Assembly (NCBI GenBank): GCA_033557465.1
Contig: CM066031.1
Span: 1,442,866,163-1,442,930,162, forward strand
Origin: Ichthyophis bannanicus
Lineage: Eukaryota > Chordata > Amphibia > Gymnophiona > Ichthyophiidae
DNA length: 64,000 nt
Direction of reading: 5' to 3'
This document shows, in pieces, positions 45,157 to 56,864 of this stretch (within the stretch, counting starts at the first letter, position 1; the number at the start of each line of letters is the position of its first letter). The notes under the pieces are model-generated. The model was not told where the DNA came from and made no database searches. It was given only the letters and a program-made list of their open reading frames with translations. Made by a program: the position numbers and the translations under genes.

Positions 45157-46968
45157 CTCAGGATTTAAGAAGAGCACAAAATGTGGCGGTACCATTTCCG
45201 TCACCGACACCCATGACTGGTGTCTAAAATGTTTAGGTCCTGACCATTCCATAACAGATTGTATGACCTGTTCTATGATGTCTAAAAGAGGTCGGCAGAA
45301 CCGAGCTGCCAAGCTCAGTACCCTGTTTCCCTCTGATGCAGCTTCGGTGGCATCGACGTCTTCCAGGGCTTCTTCTTCCTCACATGGATCTCAGGTAACT
45401 AAACCTAAATCCAGCCGGTCCTCGAAGGGTAAGCATTGAGATGCCTCTGGCGTTGCCCTCGAGGATTCTGCAATGGCAAAAGTACCCCGGCGGGAGGCTT
45501 CGGCCTCTAAAGCATCATCATCGGGGTTCCAGGATGATCTCGATGGCGTGGTCTCGACAGATCTCCTGGTGCCATACTCTGGGGTACCGGTGGCTTCCAC
45601 CGGTACCGACTTCCAAGCACTGGCGGCGGCAGTGGATCAGAGGTTTCTGTCCATAGAATGCAGTCTGGCGGCTTAACTTGTGGCATCCATGCCCATGGTA
45701 CCGCAACAGACTACTCCGCCGGTAGCGGCTTTAGCATCACCATCGGTACCGATCCCGGTGGCATCGACATCGGCTTCCGTGTCCGCTATGCCGGTACCGA
45801 TACCCCAGTACCGGTTATTCCCGATGCCGATCCTGGTCGGTACGGGTATCGGGCTTTGCAGGAGCATCTGGACAGACGATACTTCGATTCCTCTGAGGAC
45901 TCTGAGGATTCTGAAGAGTCGGTCGATGCAGTGATGCTTCTTCCACAGGAGGAGTCCTCTCCTAAACGAAGGATGTCTCCTCCAGAGGACTTGTCTTTTC
46001 AAGACTTTATCAGGGAGGTGGCTCGGGGCCTTTCTATCACAGTAGCCCCTGAGACAGAGGCCAGAGCCAAGGAGTTAGATATCTTACAATATCCTAAAAC
46101 TCCTAAGGAGTTGCCTATTCATGAGATTCTGTATGAGATTCTGTATGATCTCATGTTGAGGATGTGGGAAGCACCTCTGACCACCTCTCCTCATTCTGGC
46201 AGGTTGGATACCATGTATCGTGTCCCTCCTTGTCCTGGTTTCCATAAAACTCAACTTCCTCACCACTCTATTGTGGTTGAGTCTGCAATGAGAAAGATTA
46301 GAAGTGCCAAAATACATGCCTCTAATCCTCCAGGACGTGAATGTAGAACCCTGGATGCTTTTGGAAGAAGAGTCTTCTAAGCTTCCATGCTTGCTGCGAG
46401 AATTAATTCTTATAGTCTCTACATGGGAATGTTCTTAAAAGAAGTCAATGACCATTTGCAGACTTTACGTCCTTTTATGTCTGAAGATAAAAGACAGGAC
46501 TTTCTCACTGGGCTCAAACATGCCCAAGATATCTCCAAATTCTCCAACCGTGCAGCTTTCGACTCCTTTGAATGTGTAAGCAGAGCCTCAGCTATTGCCA
46601 TAGGTGCACGTAGGATTGCTTGGCTTCAAGCTTCTGATTTGGAGATCTGGGTTCAAGATGAATTAGGAAATATCCCTTGTACAGGTGAAAACCTGTTTGG
46701 TAAAGATTGGTAAGCAAAAGCCAATCAGATGGATGCTGAAAATTCTGCTTTGGATAGACTATCCAAATCCACAGCTGCTCCTGCTAAGAAAAGGTTATTC
46801 AAGAAAACACCTTTTTCTAAAAAGGGAAGATTCTATCCTGCTTATGGTCAGCGGGCATCTTCTGCAGCTCAGTTCCCTACCAAACGTCAGCAATCATCCA
46901 AACAGAGCAAAGCAAAGGCTGCTAGGCCTCCTCCAGCCCAGCAACCTCAGCCCCCTCAGGGCCTTTGA
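45144..46968 (+). pseudogene. DIRS-h gag-like protein, restarted after the L2, with stops
   Basis: The original start (ATG near 41236, MEKPASGF) is cut off by the L2. After the L2 the frame reopens at an ATG at 45143-45145 (MAEPCSGFKKSTKCGG), then DTHDWCLKCLGPDHSITDC. The frame meets a stop at 45437-45439, shifts through the linker, and continues with the core 45658-46380 (SFQDFIREVARGLSITVAPE, YRVPPCPGFHKTQLPHHSIV). A stop at 46378-46380 and another at 46711-46713 sit where relatives have Gln. The C-terminus (46729-46968) is Lys-rich. Linker DNA is dense in ggtaccg. Confidence 0.8.
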
Positions 46969-48892
46969 CTTTCCGCTAGAGAACTTAGCCTTCCTGGCTC
47001 TGGAAGGACCAGAGCCCTCCACCATTCCAGGAAGGTTATGTCATTTTGCTCCCAGGTGGGAGCAAATTACAGCAGAGCATTGGACACTCTCCATCATAAG
47101 AGAGGGGTACAAACTTCATTTTTCAAGCTTGCCCCCTCTTACAAGAGTGCACCAGTTCAATTCTCCAACCTCCCTCCTCACCCTGTTGGGGCAGGAGGTT
47201 GCCACCCTTCTCGCCCAGGGGGCAATAGAGGAAGTGCCTCTTCAACAACAGCGCACAGGTTTCTACTCCCCCTATTTTCTTATTCCAAAGAAAACAGGGG
47301 GCTTCCGACCCATCTTAGATATCAGAGAGTTGAACAGATTCCTAGTCAAGGAAAAATTCAAGATGGTTTCTCTGGGAACTCTGCTGCCATACCTTCAGAG
47401 TCAGGATTTGCTTTGTTCTCTAGATCTCAAGGATGCGTACACCCATGTTCTCATCCATCCAACTCACAGAAGGTTCCTTCGGTTCCTTTTTCAAGAGAAG
47501 CACTATCAATACAGAGTGCTCCCTTTTGGTCTGGCCTCTGCACCAAGGGTGTTCACGTAATGCATGGCAGTGGTAGCTGCTCTTCTGCGCACCCTGGGAA
47601 TATTAGTCTTCCCTTATCTGGACGACTGGCTCATTCGAGCTCCCACTCAGTCAGAGGCCAAGAGTTCTCTAACCTTCACAATGCGTATCCTTCAGTATTT
47701 AGGGCTGGTAATAAACATCCCAAAATCCAATTTGATCCCTACTCAGTCCCTGGAGTTTATAGGGGCATTGCTGGATACCACAAGGGCAAGGGCCTATCTC
47801 CCCCAGGCCCGTTGCCTTCGCTTGGTGCAGTTAGCTTCTCAAGCAGAGTTGAAGCCCCTCCTAACTGCTCGAGAGATGTTACAGTTGCTAGATCACATGG
47901 CATCCACCGTGCATGTGGTACCATATGCTTGCCTTCACATGAGGGCAGCTCAGTGGACTTTATCCACCCAATGGACCCAGGCACTAGGCTGCCTGTCAGA
48001 CAAAATAGCAAACACAGGTCACCTCATTTTGTCCCTCCAATGGTGGAAGTCCCCTCAAAACCTGTTGCTGGGGTCCCCCTTTCAGCAGTCTCTACCCCAA
48101 GCAACTCTTACAACAGATGCTTCTCCAATGGGATGGGGAGCTCATCTTCAAGACCTCTCAACCTAGGGCATCTGGTCCCCACAGGAGAGTTGTCTACACA
48201 TCAATCTCTTGGAACGCAGAGCAATCTTCCTTGCTCTGCGGGTGTTCCACACCCTGCTCAGCTACAAGACAGTCCTTATCCACACGGACAATCAGGTAGC
48301 CATGTTCTATGTGAACAAGCAGGGAGGAACTGGCTCTCTGTCGCTTTGTAACGAAGCTTTGCAACTGTGGGCCCTCGCCAGAGAGCTTCACATTCATCTT
48401 CTGGCAGTTTATCTTCCAGGCGTTCAAAACTCTTGGGCAGACAGACTCAGTCGCGTTCTCCTTCCACACGAGTGGTCTCTGCATGCAGACCAGGTGGCCA
48501 GGATTTTTCAACTTTGGGGAACCCCGGACATAGACCTCTTTGCAAGTCCGTGGAATGCCAAACTTCCCCGGTTCTGTTCCAGAACTCTGGCTCAGGGAGC
48601 TCAGGCAAGGGATGCTTTCCTCCTTCACTGGGGTCAAGAATTCCTGTATGCCTTTCCACCCATTCCCCTAATTCCCAAAACCCTCTTCAAGCATCAGAGA
48701 GACAGAGGCCACATGATTCTCATAGCTCCACATTGGCCACGGCAAGTGTGGTACCCTCTGCTTCTACATCTCTCTCAAGCTCCCTCCCTGGAGTTAGGGT
48801 CTGCTCCAGACCTCCTCTCTCAAGAGGACGGAAAGTTATGGCATCCCAATCCCCAGTCTCTGCATCTCAGGGCTTGGTTGCTGAAGGCCTAG
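46685..48892 (+). pseudogene. DIRS-h RT-RNase H-methyltransferase-like ORF with two stops
   Basis: One frame is kept for 736 codons apart from stops at 47558-47560 (in FT-stop-CMAVV, Lys in relatives) and 48164-48166 (Gln in relatives). RT: YFLIPKKTGGFRPILDIREL, LCSLDLKDAYTHVLIHPTHR, active site FPYLDDWLIR. RNase H: LTTDASPMGWGAHL, IHTDNQVAMFYVNKQGG, WADRLSRVLL. After that the methyltransferase-like region of DIRS elements: DIDLFASPWNAKLPRFCSR, YAFPPIPLIPKTL and LIAPHWPRQVWYPLLLH. It overlaps the end of gag. Another frame is open beneath it for most of its length. Confidence 0.85.
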
Positions 48893-49930
48893 ATCTCCAG
48901 GATCTTCATCTTTCTCAACAAGTGAAAGATGTTCTTTATGCTTCCAGGAAACCTTCCACTGGACGTTCCTATGCTTTCAAGTGGAAGAGGTTTACTATCT
49001 GGTGTTCTGGAAGGGGTCTTAACCCCCTTGCCATACCTCTGGAATCTTTGCTGGAGTATCTACTCCATCTGTCTAATGCAGGCCTTAAGACAAATTCAGT
49101 AAGGGTCCATTTGAGTGCTATTGCAGCTTCCCTTAAGCCTCTAAATGGACAACCTATTTCCTCTCATCCTCTTGTAGAAAGATTCATGAGAGGCCTCCTT
49201 TTAACAAAGCCTCCCATTAGACCACCCCCGGTGGCATGGGGACTTAAACTTGGTTCTGGGTCAGCTTATGAAGCCGCCTTTTGAACCTTTGGCTACCACC
49301 TCCTTGAAATACCTTTCTTGGAAGGTTATCTTTCTCATTGCAATAACATCAGCACGTCGTATTAGTGAACTGCAAGCACTCACAGCTAATCCACCTTATA
49401 CAAGGTTCCATCATGACAAGGTGGTCCTTAGAACTCATCCACACTTTATGCCTAAGGTGGTCTCGCCTTTTCACCTCAACCAAGAGGTCTACCTACCTGT
49501 CTTTTTTCCAGGACCTCATGCATCAAGTGCAGAGAGGAATCTTCAAACCCTGGACTGTAAAAGAGCTCTGGCTTTTTACTTACAGAGGACACAGCAACAT
49601 AGAAAGTCCTCTCAGCTCTTTGTTGCTTTTGATCCTTCTCATTTGGAACTACCAGTCTCCAAGAGAACATTATCTAACTGGATTGCCCAGTGTATTTCTT
49701 TCGCCTATCAGAGCAAGAACCTTTATCTGGAGGGCCATGTCACAGCTCACAATGTGAGAGCCATGGCAGCCTCAATGGCTCATCTAAACTCTGTGTCTAT
49801 TGACGACATCTGTCGAGCAGCCACTTGGGCCTCGGTTCATACCTTCACAGCCCATTACTGCTTGGACAAGGACTCCCGCCGGGATGCCTTGTTTGGTCAG
49901 GCTGTTCTTAAACACCTGTTCCATACTTAA
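48880..49930 (+). pseudogene. DIRS-h tyrosine recombinase, one frameshift
   Basis: The core-binding part is in frame 48367-49284 (VKDVLYASRKPSTGRSYAFK, EYLLHLSNAGLKTNSVRVHL). An extra G in gcatggggac near 49239 shifts the frame. Frame 49250-49930 then gives a complete catalytic domain: TSARRISELQAL, SPFHLNQEVYLPVFFPGPHA, VTAHNVRAMAASMA (H-x-x-R) and AHYCLDKDSR (Tyr), ending KHLFHT. All four catalytic residues are there, so a single base separates this copy from an open YR. Confidence 0.85.
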
Positions 49931-50049
49931 TCAACTCCTACCCACCATCCCTGATGGGATGCCAGAGATCCATGTGGGGAAGTGCAGCCCTGTCCCAGGG
50001 ACACACAACTTATGGGATCTCTCCCTGGCATCTAAAGCTAGGGAGTCCC

Positions 50050-50145
50050 CATATGTGAAGACTCATTCCTGCTTGTTCCTGGAGATAGCACAGTTACTTA
50101 CCTGTAACAGGTGATCTCTGGGAACAGCAGGAATAAGTCTTCACA
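50050..50145. other. Internal complementary region (circle-junction template) of DIRS-h
   Basis: 50050-50086 is the reverse complement of the first bases of DIRS-h (40848 onward). 50087-50145 is the reverse complement of its last bases (to 50413). The two parts abut with no gap, so this region pairs with both ends at once. This is the hallmark of DIRS elements and is thought to template end restoration and circle formation. Confidence 0.9.
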
Positions 50146-50538
50146 ACCCACCCACCTCCCCTAGGAGTTGTCTCTCTCTATCTCTCTTTCCTTTCCCTCT
50201 CTCTCTCTCTCTCTTTGTCTCAGCTCTAAAACTCAACTGAGGAGAGATAGTTGGGAAAGGCAGCACGCAGGCGCTGTGATGCTCCCAAAGGCTTTCTGAT
50301 TGGACGCTGGGGAGCGTTCCTGCGCAGGCTCCGTCGGTACCGACGAAACCCATATGTGAAGACTTATTCCTGCTGTTCCCAGAGATCACCTCTTACAGGT
50401 AAGTAACTGTGCTTTACTTCAGTACACAATAATGTGGTCAATACAATAGAAAGATGTTGGCAACAAGATAGTTTGAAAGATGAAATGCTGGTGTTTTGAT
50501 AGCATTTCAGAAGGACACGATAAAAATAAAAGCTCTCC

Positions 50539-50700
50539 AGTTTTTTAATGCTTTATAATAAAAAGGACTTCAGTTAATGATGGCAGCTGATTTATAGCGG
50601 CTTTCTGTTTTAAAGTCCAAAAAAATTTAACAAAAGTTCAAAAAGTGAGTTTGTCTGAAGTTTCGGGTTACATTGAGTATCAGGATTGTTGTATATCACG
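50539..50700 (-). repeat. 162 bp repeat, right copy of an inverted pair around DIRS-h
   Basis: Reverse complement of 40463-40624. Similarity fades at the same points on both sides, so this is one repeat unit. A gcacgtccgtgatatac edge is seen here against cactagtgatatac in the left copy. Confidence 0.85.
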
Positions 50701-51139
50701 GACGTGCAAATGAAATTCCTGACCACAATCCAAACTTGGAGAACTGCATATCCACTAGGACATCTTGTTAATTACAGACATACCCAACTGTGATTTTCAT
50801 TCAACCATCACAGTATGAACCAAGAAGCTCCTTTTCCTTCTCTTCTTTATACCCCCCTTCCTGATCTTTCCTCCTCTTTGTTTATGGTCATTTGATATTC
50901 CATCTTTTCCAAGGGTAAGGGAGATTACATAAAATGCAAATCACATACAGTATACTACATGAAAGATGCATACTGAAAGAACACTAAGCACAAGAAAGAT
51001 TTACCTCAGTTTTACTTTTACCTCCATCCTCAGCCTCCCCCTTCCTTTCCCTCTTCCTGCCTCCTTCCTATGACTGATAACTTCTTCCTCTTCTTCCCTG
51101 AATCAACCCTTGAGATTCCAACCCATAAAACTCACAAAA
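50701..51139. other. Spacer, nothing firm recognised
   Basis: Pyrimidine-rich tracts (cctcccccttcc.. near 51035-51070). No gene seen. Confidence 0.35.
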
Positions 51140-51629
51140 TAGTCAACTAAATTATTCAGACACATAACAAGGTCTATAAAATATTGAATGGAGTGTAACA
51201 TGAAAACACAGATTGGCTGTTTACTGCTTCAAAAAGTGGAAAGACTAGGGGACACATAATGAAGCTACAATATAGCCCATTTAAGATTAATAGGAGAAAA
51301 TATTTTTTTTCACTCAATGCGTAATCAAACTCTGGAATTCATTACCGGAGGATATAGTAACAGCTGTTAGTGTAGCTGGGTTTAAAAGAGTTTTGACAAG
51401 TTCCTGTAGGAAAAATCCACAAATCCAGTTAAATAAAAAAATAAATCAACCATTATAACAGAGGACCAGGGAACTCCACTGCTTACCCCGGATTAAGTAG
51501 CGTAGAATCTGTGTACCTTATGGGAACCTGACAGATACTTGCGACCTGGATTGGTTGCTGTTGGAAATAGAATACCGGGTTTGATGGACCCTTGGTCTGA
51601 CTCAGTATGGCATCTCTTATGTTCTTATA
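51140..51629 (+). mobile_element. CR1 3' end fragment, + strand
   Basis: Contains the degraded ORF2 C-terminus (actctggaattcattaccgg matches WNSLPE..) and the 3' region with ttgatggacccttggtctga and ccttatgttctta type end, the reverse of the 3' end at 26962-27010. 5' truncated, no open frame. Confidence 0.75.
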
Positions 51630-52315
51630 TAACATACTAGTATACAAAAGAAATATATTTCATATGCAAAACAATTCATATGCATGCAAATGTGACATAC
51701 AGTTGTGGTCAACATTAATGGCACCCTTCCATTTTAGGTATATTGTATACAATATCTTGAGAAATAATTGGAAATGTTCCAATTGTATATCATTATAATA
51801 TTTTAATAGTATGTTCAAAGGTATACAACAAAAGAAAAGATATCTGTGCAACTTAGACGTAATAGTTTCTGAGAAAAAAAATATGACCAGGACAGGATTA
51901 ACGGCACCCTTCACTAATATTTGGCTGCACAACCCTTGACAGTGATAACAGCCTCCAAACGTTTCTTGTAGCCATCTATAAGTTTCGTAAAATCTGTCTG
52001 CTGGTAGTTTCTCCCACTCTTCAACTGCGATTTGTTCCAGTTCATGAATGTTTCCAAGATTCCTTTTACCAATGGCAGATTTCTGCTCTGTCCAAAGGTT
52101 CTCAATTGTATTGAGATCAAGACTCATTGCTGTCCAGTTTAAAACAGTCCATGTTTTTTCCTTTCTAACTATTCTTTTGTACTTTTGGATAATGCTTTGG
52201 ATCGTTGTCCTACTGGAGAACCCATGACCTTCGACCTAGTCCTAAATTTCTGACACTAGGAAGCACATTTTACTCCAAAATAGCTCCCTGTAAAATAGTT
52301 ATCTCCAAGTTATAA

Positions 52316-52665
<350 letters not shown>

Positions 52666-52682
52666 TCAAGCGTGCCTTTTTA

Positions 52683-54065
52683 CAGTAGTGGCCAAAAAAT
52701 TAAGGTAGAGTCCAAAATATCAGAATTTTATTAGAAAAGTACGTGCTATTGTCACGTTCATGGTCAAAAGCTTTAAGAACCAAAGATATATATGTCATTT
52801 TCAAAGTTTTATTCAGGAAACAATGTGTGTGTCAATATTTGATAGGGTGTCCATGATTTTTCAGCACAGCCTGGATTCTTGTAAGCATACTGTTAACTAG
52901 CGTTTTACAGTATGCCGGAGTGATTTCGTTGACCCATACATGCTTGAGTATGTCCTTTAAATCTGCTTCTGAAGTTGGACGGTGTGCTACCACCTTTTTC
53001 TTCATAAGATTCAAACAGTTTTCAATTACATTGAGATCTGGAGAGTTTGATGGCCAACTTGGTAGCAGTTTGATCTTGTCCACGGACCATTTTTTGACTG
53101 TTTTTGCAGTGTGGCACGGTGCCAAGTCCTGCTGAAATATAGTTGTGCCAGAAACATTCATGTGTGTTTTAACTTTACTATTCAGCATGGATATGTATTT
53201 TGCAGCATTTACTCTTTCACCTTTCTCAAAAATGTGCAGGCCACATCGTCCATTCGCTGAGATACCACCCCATACCATGACCGATGGTGGGTTTTTAACA
53301 GTCTTGATCATGTACTTTGGATTTAGTCTCTCGCCTGCTGGTCGACGGATGTAGTTGTAACCACTCCCACATACTTGTTGAAATGTACTTTCATCTGTGA
53401 ACATTACCCTCTCCCACCATTCAGCAGATTTGTCTTTCATCTTGCTCCAATACTGTATGCGGGCAGCAATTTGTTTCCTGGTCATCATAGGCTTCTTGGC
53501 AGGTCTTCCGGCCACGAGTTTGAATTCATCCACAAGCCATCGGACAGATCTGGTACTTATCTTTATTCCTCAATCATTAGCTAACTGAGCCACACGTTGA
53601 GATGAAGTATGTGGACTAGATGTAATAATGCTTTTGAGGAATCGGTCATCTCGTCCAGTAGTCTGCGCCCACATTTTGAACGACGTGTACGGCCACCTGA
53701 TTTCAGAACATTCTGAACTGCACACCTTGATATATGCAAATGTTTTGCAATAGCACATTATGAATATCCTTCAGCATGGAGTGTGACAACTTGTCCCTTT
53801 ATAAAGTCATTAATATCACACTTTCTACCCATCTTGATTGTATATTTTACATGTAACTTTCAATATTTTCCTAGTTGTAAAAATTCTAAACTTCATCCAA
53901 GAAACCTACTATAGAGTGTAAGTAAACTAAAATGGACGCCAGACGCATGGTGTGACTAATCGCCATGCTGATTAAATATGTAAGCACATGTGACATCTCC
54001 ACAGTACATTATTTAACAATAAATTGTAGAAAAAGATACCTGCCTTAATTTTTTGGCCACTACTG
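52683..54065 (-). mobile_element. Tc1/mariner element (inner), nested in the outer Tc1
   Basis: Inverted repeats CAGTAGTGGCCAAAAAATTA at 52683 and, complemented, at 54065 agree over about 23 bp without mismatch. TA flanks both sides (52681-52682 and 54066-54067). Length 1383 bp. The ends and the transposase differ from those of the outer element, so it is another family. Confidence 0.95.
52832..53758 (-). pseudogene. Inner Tc1 transposase, DDE domain open, N-terminus broken
   Basis: The frame 52832-53533 (233 codons) is open. It holds RVMFTDESTFQQV (first Asp), SVMVWGGIS, TIFQQDLAPCHTAKTV (second Asp) and SPDLNVIENCLNLMKKK (Glu in the third position), giving a D-D-E triad as in Tc1 transposases. 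RPAKKPMMTRKQIAARIQYW near its start is the second DNA-binding helix region. The N-terminal paired-type domain (53570-53758) is in another frame with a stop between, so the gene is dead. Confidence 0.85.
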
Positions 54066-54785
54066 TATGTCTGTCTTTGAGCAGTGGTGTCCTCCTTAGC
54101 CTTCACCCATGAAGACCTTCTTTGTTTAGTGTGTGGCATATGTAAGGGTTGAAACCACCACTCCAGATTGCTCCAGGTGAGCCTTAAGCTCTTTGGATGT
54201 TGTACAAGGTGTTTTTCCAACAGTTTGCACTAACCTTTGAAGACTTCTTGGATTAGTTTTCCTCTTCCCACGATATCCTGGGAGGTTCTTGACAGTTCCA
54301 TGAGCAGAAAACCTCTTAATAACATTTCAAACTGTAGACAAAGGAATCCCAAGGTCTTTGGAGATGGCCTTCGACTCCTTTGAAGTTGATGATGACTTTT
54401 CTGATGGTCTCCGGCAACTCTCTTGTCTTCACTTTTGTGAAAATGGAACAGGGAGTGAATGTGGCCATTTTAAACATTAGAACCATCATTCATTGGTTGA
54501 TTCAAGTCATGTACTGACAATTGATCACAGGTGCGTCTAATTTTACTGCAATGGGAATGTGTTTCTTCAGTACAAACTGATTTTAATTGTTTATAAGTGT
54601 GCCAATAATCATGTCTGGCAATGTCCCAGTTTTTATACTATTTCTTTTTTAAACTGGTCTTGTTTTATTTAAATTTTTTTAAAATGTGCAAACGTGTGCA
54701 TTTCACTGGCTATTTTTCTTTTAGGAGATACTGGATGTTAAGGTGTTGAAATGCAAGGGTGCCAATAATGTTGATCACAACTGTA

Positions 54786-54980
54786 TAATTACTGCAGAAT
54801 TTTGGACATTTTCCCAAAGAGGGGTTGATGCAATAACACTGCATAAGAGGTAGGTGTCCTCTCTCTGTGACGTGGGCTAAAAAAACATTTTTTCTATTGT
54901 AAATTGTTGCTTTATATAATGGTTTTCTTTTGTATTTTCCTAAGTATTGCAAAAACATAATTATAAAAAAAAGGAATTAC
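54786..54980. other. Spacer between Tc1 and candidate exon
   Basis: AT-rich, no feature seen. Confidence 0.3.
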
Positions 54981-55091
54981 AGTGCAACCCTTCCCCAAGC
55001 TGTCTGGGGAAGGAGGTTGTGATTCAAAGGAATCAAAAAGGTCCTCTGCATTAAAAGCAGCAGATTCAAGTACCTCAGTAATCATTGGTAA
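54981..55091 (-). CDS. Candidate host exon, unknown protein
   Basis: On the minus strand a strong acceptor (cattctgctcttctag) precedes 111 bases that stay open for 37 codons to a possible donor ACT|gtaatt. The peptide starts LPMITEVLESAAFNAEDLFD and continues SFESQPPSPDSLGKGCT: acidic, then Pro/Ser, a normal-looking coding mix. It lies in a 510 bp island free of recognised repeats between a Tc1 and DIRS-i. It is on the same strand as the Rab exon at 23328-23417 and upstream of it, so it could belong to the same or another gene. Without homology this remains tentative. Confidence 0.3.
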
Positions 55092-55572
55092 CTAGAAGAG
55101 CAGAATGCTACATCAATCTTGGTGGTTGATGTACTGAAATGTATCTTTTCCCTAAAAGGGGCAATGCACAAAAAAACCACTCAAAATGCCCTAAAACATG
55201 AAAACATGCAGAAAGTTTTGCATTATTTTGATTCAGTTCACACCTTTTTATTGGTAGCTCTATGTTTGGCCATCCTCTTTAGTAAGCTTTGCATATAAAG
55301 CGTAGTTACTCACCTGTAACAGGTGTTCTCCAGGAGCAGCAGGAATCAGTCCTCACTTATGGGTGACGTCGGCGCCGACGGAGCCCTCGCGGAGCAATTT
55401 TCCCCAGCTTTCAAAGAAAGCCTTTGGGAATTGCAGCGCGCATGCGCGGTAGTCTTCCCGCCCGAAGGTGCCATCTTAGCCAGTCAGATGACATAGCTAA
55501 AAAAGACAGCATAAAAATTTGCAAAAAGAACATAAGCAGACGATTGCAACTCCAAGGGGAGGAGGGAGGGTA

Positions 55573-55670
55573 GTGAGGACTGATTCCTGCTGCTCCTGGA
55601 GAACACCTGTTACAGGTGAGTAACTACGCTTTCTCCAGGACCAAGCAGGAAGTCAGTCCTCACTTATGGG
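55573..55670. other. Internal complementary region of DIRS-i
   Basis: 55573-55629 (to taactacgc) is the reverse complement of the left terminus at 55297; 55630-55670 (tttctccaggaccaagcagg..) is the reverse complement of the right terminus ending at 61081. They abut directly, as in DIRS-h, although the sequences are unrelated to those of group I. Confidence 0.9.
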
Positions 55671-55806
55671 ACTCCCAAGCTCAAGGCTACCGGAGACCCT
55701 AAGCACAAAAATGAGCTCCCTCTAGCTCAGCAGCACAGAAGGAAAGAATCTTCGCTGAATTATCACCCACCGGTAGCCCACATCCGGGATGGAGGGTAGG
55801 AGTTGC

Positions 55807-56864
55807 TCAGACCTCAAAGAGATTACGGAGGACTGCCTGTCCGAAAGCACTGTCCCTACGGGACTCCCTCTCGAGACAGTAATGGACCGCAAAAGTCTGG
55901 CTCGAAGACCAAGTAGCGGCCCGGCAGATGTCTGCCAGCGGAACAGAGCGGAGGTAAGCCACTGACGTGGCCTTTGCCCGAACGCAATGAGCCGTGACTC
56001 GACTTTCTAAGGCGAGTCCGGCTGCCCCATAAGCCCAAGAGATACAGTCCGCAACCCAGATGGACAGAGTACGCTTGGAGACCGGGAGCCCCAATTTATT
56101 GGGGTCAAAGGACACAAAAAGCTGCGCAGCTTTACGGTGCTCCCGCGTACGGTCAAGGTAGAAGTTCAACGCCCTTCTACAGTCCAGGGTATGGAGGACC
56201 GTCTCAGCTCGGCTGGAGTGTGGTCTGGGAAAGAAGGTTGGAAGTACCACCTCCTGATTCAAGTGAAAAGGGGAGACCACTTTAGGCAGAAACTTTGGGT
56301 GAGTCCGTAGGACTACCCTATTCTTGTAGAACCGAGTGTAGGGGGGATCAGACACGAGGGCCTGTAATTCACTTACGCGCCTAGCGGAAGTGAGGGCTAT
56401 CAAGAACAGCGTTTTCCAAGACAGAAAACGGAGAGAGAGCAGGTAGCCATAGGTTCAAAAGGCGGACAGGTGATCCGCTGTAAAACCACATTCAGGTCCC
56501 AGTCAGGCGCTGGCGGGCGCAGAGGTGGTTTAAGTAGTAGGAGACCTCGGAGAAACCTCGCTACGAGAGGGTCGTTGGAGAGAGGTCTGCCGTCCACCGG
56601 CACATGATGTGCGGAAAGAGCACTGAGGTGAACTTTGACGGAGTTGGACTTAAGTCCCAGATTAGAGAGGTGTAGCAAGTACTGTAAGATCACCGACACC
56701 GGGCAGGAGAAGGGATCCTGAGACTGTTGGGTACACCAGACTGCAAAGCGACGCCATTTAAGGGCGTAGCATTTGCGGGTAGAAGGCCGTCGCGAAGCCA
56801 AGACGACCTCCTCCACCTCTGCCGGCAAGAGGAGAGGAGCAAGGACTACCCTCTCAGCAGCCAG
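55807..56864 (-). pseudogene. DIRS-i tyrosine recombinase with one 2 bp frameshift
   Basis: The core-binding half lies in the frame ending at 56400 (VEEVVLASRRPSTRKCYALK, YLLHLSNLGLKSNSVKVHLS). The catalytic half is 55807-56403: TSARRVSELQALVSDPPYTR (Arg-I), SPFHLNQEVVLPTFFPRPHS, VTAHCVRAKATSVA (H-x-x-R), VHYCLERESRRDSAFGQAVL (Tyr), end LFEV. The frames change at a short (GA)n tract at 56431-56439, where two bases more than expected from the relatives are present. All four catalytic residues survive. The upstream frame is open for another 600 codons under the RT ORF. Confidence 0.9.

Larger units (their letters stand above)
40848..50413 (+). mobile_element. DIRS-h, group I DIRS retrotransposon on the + strand, with an L2 in gag
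   Basis: The 5' end starts atctccaggaacaagcagg and the 3' end finishes ggtaagtaactgtgct. The 5' terminal repeat (to about 41040) and 3' terminal repeat (about 50220-50390) are inverted copies around cgttcccgcgcaggctccg and tcggtaccgac. The internal complementary region is at 50050-50145. Gag, RT-RNase H-methyltransferase-like and YR follow in order. An L2 (41260-45156) splits the start of gag. Without L2 the element is about 5.7 kb. Coding regions carry a few nonsense and frameshift changes. Confidence 0.9.
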
